From positions 113,044 to 177,043 of the forward strand of contig JAWKON010000011.1 in NCBI GenBank assembly GCA_041391125.1: DNA of 64,000 nucleotides, written 5' to 3'. The notes under the pieces are model-generated. The model was not told where the DNA came from. It saw only the letters and a program-made list of their open reading frames with translations, and made no database searches. Position 1 is the stretch's first letter. The number at the start of each line of letters is the position of its first letter. This document shows positions 27,094 through 35,600 of this stretch, one piece after another. The DNA comes from JACKBC01 sp041391125 (GTDB lineage: Bacteria; Chloroflexota; Anaerolineae; Caldilineales; Caldilineaceae). A program made the position numbers and the translations under genes.

Positions 27094-27785
27094 TGCGCGT
27101 TATCGGCGCCGGCTTTGGCCGCACAGGCACCACATCGATCAAAGCGGCGTTGGAACAATTAGGATTTGCCCCCTGCTATCACATGCAGGAAGTGATCAAG
27201 AATCCCAGCCACGTCCCTTTTTGGGAAGCGGCCAACCGCGGTGAAGCCGTCGACTGGCGCGGCTTTTTTGCCGACTACGGCGCTACGGTCGATTGGCCCG
27301 CCTGCACCTATTACGAGCAGCTCGTGGATGTTTATCCCGATGCCAAAGTGCTGCTCACGGTGCGCGACCCGGAGCGCTGGTATACCAGCACGCTTAACAC
27401 AATTTACGGTATTCCGCGGCAGCCCGCCGTGCGCTTGATGCGTTTGCTCGTCCCCCCCATGCGTAAGTTTGTACATATGGTTGACGGCATGATTTGGGCG
27501 GGAACATTCCAAGGCCGCTTTGAGGATCGCGACTTTGCCATTAGCGTTTTTAATGCGCATAACGAGGCCGTCAAAAAACATACACCGCCTGCACGGCTGC
27601 TGGTCTATGACGTCAAACAGGGCTGGGAGCCGCTGTGTAAATTTCTCGAAGTGCCGGTGCCCGATACCCCATTTCCACATCTGAACGACGCCAAAACCTT
27701 CCAACGCCTCTGGCTTTTCGCCACCGGGTTTTTGATTGCCATTGCGGTTGTAATTATTGCCATACTGATGTATTTGTTGACTTAA
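27090..27785 (+). CDS. Sulfotransferase-like protein with C-terminal membrane anchor
   Basis: 231 residues of the Sulfotransfer_4 group. The PAPS-binding 5' loop GFGRTGTTSIKAALEQLG lies at the N-terminus and a 3'-phosphate-binding VRDPERWYTS near residue 95. Unusually, the last 25 residues are a strongly hydrophobic segment (LWLFATGFLIAIAVVIIAIL), predicting tail-anchoring. The start codon overlaps the stop of the preceding gene, so the two are translationally coupled. The acceptor is unknown. Confidence 0.8.
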   Translation: MMRVIGAGFGRTGTTSIKAALEQLGFAPCYHMQEVIKNPSHVPFWEAANRGEAVDWRGFFADYGATVDWPACTYYEQLVDVYPDAKVLLTVRDPERWYTSTLNTIYGIPRQPAVRLMRLLVPPMRKFVHMVDGMIWAGTFQGRFEDRDFAISVFNAHNEAVKKHTPPARLLVYDVKQGWEPLCKFLEVPVPDTPFPHLNDAKTFQRLWLFATGFLIAIAVVIIAILMYLLT

Positions 27786-27799
27786 AAACAAGATCGTTC

Positions 27800-27890
27800 A
27801 AATAAGGCCGCTGCGACTGCAACGCACGGCTGACCACTCGACTGCCAAGTGGGGTTTTCTGAAGCCGTGCATCGCAGTCTCCGCTATTTG
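27800..27890. repeat. GCACGGC inverted repeat, copy 2
   Basis: GACTGCAACGCACGGCT pairs with AGCCGTGCATCGCAGTC, with AAATA/TATTT extensions outside. Same family as 24949-25019. It fills the space before the BKACE gene. Confidence 0.7.
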
Positions 27891-27996
27891 AAAGGTCTTG
27901 GACTTAAAAACGAATAAAGCCCCCAATTCTCCACCGATCTCAACCGGTACACGCAACACGCAACTCGCAGCTGCGCCAACTCCAAAGGAGCAACCC

Positions 27997-28920
27997 TTGC
28001 CCCACAAAACCATCATCACCTGCGCCGTCACCGGCGCTTCCTTCACCCCACCATGTCGCCCCACCTGCCCTTTACGCCTAATGACATTGTGGAGCAGGCC
28101 GTGGCCGCCCATGCCGCGGGGGCGGCGGTGCTGCACCTGCACGCCCGCGACCCGCAGACCGGCGCGCCCACGCCCGATGTGGAGCTCTTCCGCGACTACG
28201 TGGCGCGTATCAAGCCGCCACCGGCGACGCTGTTATCAGCCTGACCACCGGCGGCGCCACCGTAATCCATTGCCGACCGACTCAACGTGATCAAGGTGTT
28301 GCAGCCCGAGCTGTGTACCTGCAATCTGGGCACAATCAACTACGGCGGCTTCCCCATGATTCCCAAATATGCCGGGCAGTGGCGTTTTGATTGGGAAGAG
28401 GAATTTTTGGAGATGGCGCGCCGCAGTCACCGTCAACAACTTCTCCGACATCGAATATATGCTCAAAGTGCTGACCAACGAGACGGGCGTTCGCTTTGAA
28501 TTTGAAGCGTACGACATCGGCCATCTCTACACGCTGGCCTACTATCTGGAGATGGGGCTGGTGCAGCCGCCCATTTTTATCCAGTTTGTCATGGGCATGG
28601 GCGGCATCGGCGCCGACCTGCTGGACAACCTGGTCTACATGCGCCAAACCGCCGAACGGCTGCTGGGCCGCGACCTGCACTGGTCCGTGCTGGGCGGCGG
28701 GCGCCACCAAATGAATATGGTGACCGCCGGCGCTATCATGGGCAGCCACGTGCGTGGGGTTGGAAGACAGCCTCTATTTGGGCAAGGGTCAATTGGCCGA
28801 AAGCAACGCCCAACAGGTGGCCAAAATCAAGCGCATTTTGGGCGAACTTTCGCTGGAAACCGCCAGCAGCGGAGGCGCGGCAATGTTGGGGTTGAAGGAA
28901 TTGAGAAAGTTGGGTTTTAA
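27997..28920 (+). CDS. Beta-keto acid cleavage enzyme (BKACE, DUF849), probably for 3-dehydrocarnitine; frameshifted
   Basis: BKACE enzymes use a zinc site and acetyl-CoA to cleave a beta-keto acid into acetoacetate and an acyl-CoA; with 3-dehydrocarnitine this gives betainyl-CoA. From TTG 27997 (AAAGGAG upstream) the joined product contains MSPHLPFTP, AAVLHLHARDP (zinc His pair), ISLTTGGA, LCTCNLGTINYGG and WSVLGGGRHQ. The frame breaks about five times, near 28046-28049 (CCCC for CCCCC), 28211, 28262-28270, 28423 and 28755. Those I could check are deletions in homopolymers or GC repeats, while the amino-acid pattern continues, so errors are likelier than decay. It is four bases before the dehydrogenase gene. 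The substrate is inferred from neighbours. Confidence 0.82.
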
Positions 28921-28923
28921 CCT

Positions 28924-29876
28924 ATGATACGACCATCTCCCACCCACGTCACCACCATCTCAATCATCGGAACCGGCGTCATCGGCGGCGGCTGGGCTGC
29001 GCACTTTCTGCGCAACGGCATGACCGTCACCGCCTGGGACCCAGCGCCGGATGCCGAGCCGAAATTGCGCCAGCGCATTAGCGACGTGTGGCCCGTGCTG
29101 GAACGGCTGTGGCTGCATCCAATGCATCGCCCGCTAATTTGCGCTGGGCTGATTCACTGGCTGAGGCGGTGGCCGACGCTCAATTTGTGCAGGAATCGAC
29201 GCCCGAACGGCTGCCCATCAAGATCGATGCGCTGCGCCAGATCGACGCCGCCTGCCCGCCGGATACGGTCATCGCCAGCAGCACCTCCGGCTATTTATGA
29301 CCGAGATGGCCGTTGAATGCAGCCATCCCGAGCGCTGCGTGGTGGCCCATCCCTTTAACCCGCCCTATTTGATGCCGCTGGTCAGTGGTGGCGGGCCGCC
29401 AACCCAGCACCGAATGTCTCGACTGGGCGGTTGACTTTTACCGCGCCACCGGCAAACAGCCGCTTAAATTGACCAAAGAAGTACCCGGCTTTGTGGCCGA
29501 CCGCATTATGGAGGCGGTCTGGCGCGAAATCCTGCACATGATCGACAACGACATGGCCTCTGTGGCCGAGATCGACGCCGCCGTGCGCTACGGGCCGGGG
29601 CTGCGCTGGGCGCTCATGGGGCCGCTCACGGTGCTGCACTTGGGCGGCGGCGAGGGCGGCATGGCGCACCTGATCCACCAGTTTGCCCCTTCGCTCAAAG
29701 CGCCGTGGACCTTTCTGGAGGCGCCCGAACTGACCGCCGAACTGGCCCAAAAAGTGATCGACGGCTGCCACGAACTCACCGCCGGTCGCACCATCCGCCA
29801 ACTCGAACAAGAGCGCGACGACCTGCTCATCCGCTTGATCGAAATGCTGGAGCAGAGCAAGCTGTGGCATTTGTGA
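28924..29876 (+). CDS. lcdH: L-carnitine 3-dehydrogenase-like enzyme, frameshifted
   Basis: NAD-dependent oxidation of L-carnitine to 3-dehydrocarnitine. N-terminal dinucleotide fold ISIIGTGVIGGGWAAHFL, then VWPVLERL, QESTPERLPIK, SSTSGYL and the 3-hydroxyacyl-CoA-dehydrogenase-like AHPFNPPYLMPLVEVV. The C-terminal GPGLRWALMGPLTVLHLGGG and TIRQLEQERDDLL are characteristic of carnitine dehydrogenases as opposed to HADH. Frame changes occur near 29098-29110, 29296 and 29385, with no loss of protein content between them. Directly downstream of the BKACE gene that would take its product, and upstream of the dioxygenase that would make its substrate. Confidence 0.83.
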
Positions 29877-29885
29877 TGTACGATT

Positions 29886-29979
29886 ATAGAACACAGATGG
29901 CACAGATTTGACAGATATGCACAGATTTTTAGTCCAAAATCCGTTCTGATCCGTCAAATCTATCAAATCAGTGTTCTAT
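29886..29979. repeat. ACAGATT-family inverted repeat
   Basis: ATAGAACAC at the left and GTGTTCTAT at the right enclose CAGATTTGACAGAT and its complement-like ATCCGTCAAATCTATC. It separates the dehydrogenase and dioxygenase genes within the cluster. Confidence 0.7.
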
Positions 29980-30001
29980 TTCTTTCGCTCTCGGAGGGTT
30001 T

Positions 30002-31183
30002 ATGTTCATTCCCACACCCGATTTTGAAACCTATAGCATGGAATTTCTGCTGGCAGCCGCTGTGGTGGAAGGCGACGCCGTGCGCGTGACGTGGATGGAT
30101 GGGCGCACGGCGCGCTTTCACCACATGTGGCTGCGCGACAATTGCGCCTGTGCGAGCTGCATCGACCCGACTTCGCACGAGCGGGTGCATTCGATTTTGG
30201 CCATTCCGGATGACGTTTGTCCGGCAGCAGTCAGTGTGAGCGCGGAAGGAGGGCTGTTGGTGCAGTGGGTGCTGCCGGTGGGCGCGTGTGCGGAAAGCCA
30301 CTATCATCCCGGTTGGCTGCGGGCGTTTGATTATGAAAACGGCAGCCGCCCCGTCGAGGAGTGGGAGATCCAAACGTGGGGGCGCGCATTGGAGCAAAAG
30401 CTGCCAATCTTCTCGGCGGCAGGCGTCTTTCACGACATGGACGTGCGCTACGATTTTCTGACCACCATTCGGCGGCTAGGGCTGGCGCTGGTGACTGACA
30501 TGTCCAAGGAGTACGATGCGTTCGAGCGCATTTCGGCGCAGATCGGGTTGTTGCGCGACATGAATTGGGGCAGGATTTTTGAGATTGTGACCAACCCCGA
30601 CGGCGAATATATTGCCAATCGCGGCTTTGCGCTGGATGCCCACACCGACGCCGCCACCCGCGAATATATTCCCGGCTTCCAGATTTTTCAGTGTGTAGAA
30701 AACAACGCACCGGGTGGGGAAAGCTTTTGGGTGGATGGCTTCCACATTGCCGAGCAGATGCGGCGTGACTATCCCGAAGAGTTCGCGCTGCTGACCCAGG
30801 TTTCGTGGGAACAGGCCAACCGCGCCAAAGCCACCCACTACCGCTGGAACGCGCCCATTATTGAGCTGGATGCCAAAGGACGACTCACTTCCGTGCGCGA
30901 CACCACCTGGCTGCGCGAGCCGCTGCGTGTTGATTATGCGCTGGCGCCCAAGCTGTTTCAGGCCTATCGCACCTTTGCCCGGCTCAAGGCCGACCGCGCC
31001 AATCAGGTGGAACACAAGCTGGTGGGCGGTGACGTGGCCTTTGTGGACAACCGCCGCGTGCTGCACGGCCGCCGCGCCTTCGATCCCAATGGCGGCGTCC
31101 GCCACATCCGCACCTGTTATGGCGAGCGCGAAGAACTGCTCTCGTCCATTCGCATGATTGAGCGGGAAAAAGCGTGCGAATGA
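30002..31183 (+). CDS. Gamma-butyrobetaine dioxygenase-like (TauD-type 2-oxoglutarate oxygenase)
   Basis: Hydroxylates gamma-butyrobetaine to L-carnitine with 2-oxoglutarate, O2 and Fe(II). 393 residues: an N-terminal DUF971-type domain (MDGRTARFHHMWLRDNCACA, CxSC, Zn-binding Cys) and a C-terminal jelly-roll with HTDAA (the HxD pair, about residue 219), FWVDGFHIAEQM, a distal His in VLHGRRAF and the 2-oxoglutarate Arg in GVRHIRTCY. This two-domain layout is that of BBOX and trimethyllysine dioxygenase. Position beside a carnitine dehydrogenase supports BBOX activity. GGAGG precedes the ATG by about five bases. No frame defects. Confidence 0.85.
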   Translation: MFIPTPDFETYSMEFLLAAAVVEGDAVRVTWMDGRTARFHHMWLRDNCACASCIDPTSHERVHSILAIPDDVCPAAVSVSAEGGLLVQWVLPVGACAESHYHPGWLRAFDYENGSRPVEEWEIQTWGRALEQKLPIFSAAGVFHDMDVRYDFLTTIRRLGLALVTDMSKEYDAFERISAQIGLLRDMNWGRIFEIVTNPDGEYIANRGFALDAHTDAATREYIPGFQIFQCVENNAPGGESFWVDGFHIAEQMRRDYPEEFALLTQVSWEQANRAKATHYRWNAPIIELDAKGRLTSVRDTTWLREPLRVDYALAPKLFQAYRTFARLKADRANQVEHKLVGGDVAFVDNRRVLHGRRAFDPNGGVRHIRTCYGEREELLSSIRMIEREKACE

Positions 31184-31281
31184 TAAATGGTAAATTGCTA
31201 ATGGTGAATTGTGAACGAGGCCGGCTACTCGCGTCCCATCATTCACAATTCGCAATTCACCATTCACCATTTACCATTAAT
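31182..31281. repeat. AATGGTGAATTG inverted repeat
   Basis: AATGGTAAATTGCTAATGGT and further TGAATTGTGAA units on the left are complementary to TTCACAATTCGCAATTCACC and CATTTACCATT on the right. It lies between the dioxygenase and permease genes. Confidence 0.7.
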
Positions 31282-31382
31282 TATGACTTGCCCACACCGA
31301 GCAATTGTATGCTTACGAAATGCGTCGGTCGCCTCACCCCAATCCCTAACCCCCATTCCCCACACCAGAAAGCGAGCCACCC

Positions 31383-32582
31383 ATGAGCCAAACCGCAACT
31401 CTCCACTCGACCCCAGTCCAAACCCCTCCCCAAACCGTCCCCTGGTATCGACGGGCTAGCGTCTGGTTTGGCATTGGGATTAACCCGGCCAGCATTTCGG
31501 TGGGCGGCGGGCTGGCGCAGCGCATCCCGACCAGCGAACTGCTCTGGCTGATCCCGTTGGGCGCCTTCGTGTTGGTGTGCATGAGTGCGGCGCAGGGGCT
31601 GATCGGGCTGCGGCGGCGGGAACGGCTGGGGCAGATTGCCACTTCCACCGTGGGCGCGGGCGGCGCCGGGCTGATCAATCTGCTCATGGCCATTGGTATG
31701 ATCGGGTGGGGTGGCTTTCACGGCGGCGTATCGGGCGCCAGCGCGGCGCAACTCTTTCACCTGCCTGGCTGGGGCGGTGCGCTTTTTGTGGCCGTGGCGC
31801 TCTTTGTGCTGGCCGAGCTGGGCGTCAACCGCTGGGCCACCATTCTGTGGTTGACCACGGTGTCGGCGGTAGCGCTCACGCTCTTTGCGCTGTGGGCCGT
31901 CGATTTGGCGGCGCCCGCCGCCATCGACAGCCAAACCGGCGGTATTAGCGCCTGGCTGTGGGGATTGGGGACCATCACGGCGTACGCCACGCTCTTTTCG
32001 CTGCGCGGGCCGGATTTTACGTGGGATATGGCATCCGCCGCCGACGTGATCAAGGTCAACGTCTGCTTCTATTTTCTGCTCGTCTTTTCCACCGGCGCTG
32101 GCGTGCTGCTCTATCATTCGACCGGGCAGTGGAATATTGCCGACATTCTGACGCAGGTGCAATCAGCCGGGCTGGGCCACCTGTTTTTGCTGATTGCGGT
32201 GGCGTCACCGCTGCTCTCCGGTCTTTACTCGGGTGCGTTGGCCCTCTCCGGCGTCAGCCCGCTCAGCCTGCGCCAGAGCACCGCGCTGATCTGCGCCTTC
32301 ACCTTTGCCCTGGCCACCACCCGCTTTGACCAGCGGCTGATTACCTTCTTGGGGTTTATCGGCGCTTCGCTGGGTCCGGCGCTCTTCGTCATCCTCTTGG
32401 CCAACGCGCTCAGGCCCAAACCGGCATGGCGGCTGGCGCTGATCGCGTGGTTGGTTGGCGCGGGCGTGGCGCTGATCTTCCAGTGGCAGGGGCAGTCGAT
32501 TCACATCTTCGCCGGTGCGTTGACCAGCATGATCGTATTGGGATTGCTGTACATGGGCTGGGGCTGGTTTGATCTGGGATAA
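31383..32582 (+). CDS. NCS1/CodB-like membrane permease
   Basis: 399 residues, about 12 hydrophobic segments. The N-terminus WFGIGINPASISVGGGLAQR resembles the first helix of cytosine/purine-type NCS1 permeases, and MIGWGGFHGG corresponds to the next substrate-site helix. It probably drives uptake of a small N-containing solute by H+ or Na+ symport. Placed last in the cluster with BKACE, carnitine dehydrogenase and butyrobetaine dioxygenase, it may import a betaine, although sequence alone fits a nucleobase carrier. An inverted repeat and about 200 bases separate it from the preceding gene, so cotranscription is uncertain. Confidence 0.72.
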   Translation: MSQTATLHSTPVQTPPQTVPWYRRASVWFGIGINPASISVGGGLAQRIPTSELLWLIPLGAFVLVCMSAAQGLIGLRRRERLGQIATSTVGAGGAGLINLLMAIGMIGWGGFHGGVSGASAAQLFHLPGWGGALFVAVALFVLAELGVNRWATILWLTTVSAVALTLFALWAVDLAAPAAIDSQTGGISAWLWGLGTITAYATLFSLRGPDFTWDMASAADVIKVNVCFYFLLVFSTGAGVLLYHSTGQWNIADILTQVQSAGLGHLFLLIAVASPLLSGLYSGALALSGVSPLSLRQSTALICAFTFALATTRFDQRLITFLGFIGASLGPALFVILLANALRPKPAWRLALIAWLVGAGVALIFQWQGQSIHIFAGALTSMIVLGLLYMGWGWFDLG

Positions 32583-32642
32583 GTGGAACTATCATAAATA
32601 TTTAGCGTTTTTGTGGCTATTCTGAAATTCCGACGATAACCT

Positions 32643-35600
32643 TCACCGGAGAGTGATCGCGCCCGGCGTCAACGGTTCCCCTTCAGACAACACTGCTGTC
32701 GACTGCGCCGGAATGGTGAAGGCGCCGCGCTGGCCGTCATACGTAACGCCGCGCTCGCCTTTTAGCGTAAGCCCGGCCAACGTTTCGTCGACAAAGGTGA
32801 CCGCCTGCGTGGTGGCATTGATGAAAACGAGAATCAGGTCACGGTCAGGGTCCAAGTCTGCTCCCTCAATTTGATCCGAAATGCTCATTACGATCAGCCC
32901 TGGAATCTGCTCCGGCCCGGTGTTGTGAAAATGGACGCGCTGCATCACCTCTTCCTTGGTGCGCAGCCGGAAGAGCGGCGAGGCGGCGCGGACAGCTAGC
33001 ATCTTCTGCACGTGGGCCACGCTTTGGTTGATGTCGCTCTTCGCGGGTTGCAACGCGCTGTTTTCCAGCAGCGGCGTCATCAGTGCGGCGTCGCCATTGG
33101 ACTCCATCGGCAGGCCCACACCAAAGTTGTTGGCGCTGTAGTCAAAATAGAGCCGGTTGAACCAATCGCCGCTGTTATAGCTGTCCCGCTCCAGCGATTT
33201 TGAGCGTAGCATCTCCACCCCGGCGTGCAAAAAAGGCACGCCTTGAGACAGCAGCGCAATGTCGATGGCCAGATTCTGCGCCGCCACCCGCTGCGCCATG
33301 GCGGTGTCACCCGGCAGCTTATAGACATTGTTGTCAAAGAGCGTCTGGTTGTCGTGGGCGGATACGTAAATGATATTTTCCTGTGGCGACTGGGTATAGC
33401 CGGTGGTGGCGCCGTTATACGCCACAGCCGAACCGGTCACCAAAAAACCGTTGCGATCCACAAATTGGAAGTCGGCCAGATTGCCCGCCAACGCCACGCG
33501 AATCTGATCGGCATAGAGGAGCAACTGTTCTCTCTCCTGTTTGCTGCCGTGATTATGGGCATTGGGATTGTACCAGAGCCCATTGGTGAAGCCTTGATTC
33601 GTAATCAGCGCTTGGCCACCATCGAACGGACCGCCGCCGCGCACGGCGTCGCGCACCCGGTCGTTGAAGGCGCCAATGCCCGTGCCCGCCATGTTATGCT
33701 GCGTGGCGTTGACGCCGCGGGCATTGTTGGCCACTTCGCCAAAGTTCCAGCCTTCGCCGTACACGTAAATAGCGGGGTCGATCTCATCCAGCATGGCGCG
33801 CACGGCCAGCATATCGTCCTTCATGTGGTGGCCCATCAGGTCAAAGCGGAAGCCGTCCACTTTGTACTGCGTGGCCCAAGTGCGCAGCGAATCGAGCATG
33901 AGCTTGCGCATCATGGCGTGCTCGGTGGCCGTGTTGGCGCAGCAGGTGCTGGTGGCCACCCGGCCGTCCTCATCCAGCCGATGATAGTAGCCCGGCACAA
34001 TTTTGTCCAGCACGGATTTATCATTTTGCCCGGCGGCGCTGGTGTGGTTGTAGACCACGTCCATCACCACGCGCAGGTCCATTGCGTTGAGCGCCTGCAC
34101 CATTTGGCGGAATTCAAGAATGCGCGCCGTGCCATTGGGGTCGGTGGCGTACGAGCCTTCCGGCACGGTGTAGTGGAACGGGTCATAGCCCCAATTGAAT
34201 GCATCCAGATCGCGCACGGCGCGCACGGCCGCGGCCTGTTCCTCCGAAGCGGGGCCGGCGTTGGCGGGGATGTCTGGCTCCTGGCGCTGGGCGGGGTCTT
34301 CGTTGATGGTGGCAATGTCGAAGACCGGCAGCAGGTGAACGTGGGTCAGCCCGGCTTTGGCCAACTTCTGTAAATGCTTGACGCCGTCCGAATTCTTTTC
34401 GGCAAAGGCGACAAACTTGCCGCGGTTTTGCTCTGCCACTTTTTTATCGTTGGCGCTAAAATCGCGCACGTGCAGCTCATAGAGCACAATGTCGGTGGGC
34501 GCGTCCAGGGCTGGTTTTACCAATTCGCGCCAGCCGTCGGGCATCAAAGCGGGATCGTTTAGGTTCACCAGCAAACTGCGCGTGCTGTTCATGGAAAGCC
34601 CCAGCGAATAGGGATCGGTGACCAGATTGGTCTCCACCTGCCCCGTGCTGGGCGCGTATACCTTCACTTCATACAGATAATATTTGCCGATCCAGATTTC
34701 TTCAATGGCAGCTTCCCAAACGCCCTGCGCCGTCGGCGTCATTTCAATGATCTGCGCCGCCGTTTCCGCATCTGCCGACGTGAAAAGATGCAGCTTGACC
34801 GATTGGGCCGTGGGCGCCCACAGCCGCATGGTCACCGGCGCAAAGATCAGCGGCGGCTCGGCGAACTCCGGCCCCAATGGTCCATCGTACGCGTACAGAT
34901 CATCGAGCACGCCGGGGATCTGCAAACTGGTGGCGTGGATCACCACGTTGCCCTGTTTGGCCACGATAGCCATCTGCCCTTTAAGGATGTCGCGCACTTT
35001 GGCCAGATCGGCAGCATCAATCTGATAGGCGCTGAGGCCGGCCAGATGCGGGAACTTGGCTTTGATTTCCCGACTCAATCCGCTTTTCACCCGCGTCAAT
35101 GGAATCGACTGGCCGCCGCTGATGACGCCATTTTGCAGCGTCATGCCGCCATCCAAACCATAATAAAGCGCCACATTGGCATTGGCTTCGGCGGCGAAAT
35201 CCCACGCCAATGTATCCTCGCTGACCCAATGCGCCTGGGCTTTGCTCAAATCGCCGCCGCTCACTGCTGCACCAGCCTGGATGGGATACGCATACGGGCT
35301 GGCGGGGTCGGCGCCTGCGAATTGCCAGACCGCGTAGCCATATTGGTCCAGATTCAGGAACTGATCGGGGCCGGGGTCTTTGGCGTCCCCGCGGTGGATG
35401 ATGTAGGCTAGTTGATGGGCGCCATCGGCCAGCGGAATCCGCCAGTATGGGCCAAAGGCATCCATGCCGGCGGGCTTGATTGGCTGCTCCCAAGATGGAT
35501 TGGGCGTGGCCGCGCCTTCCCATACGTGCAAGCCCCAGAAGTCACTAAAATTACTGCTGGCGGGGTCGCCATAGTCGCCATCGGCGCGCTGATAATGAAT

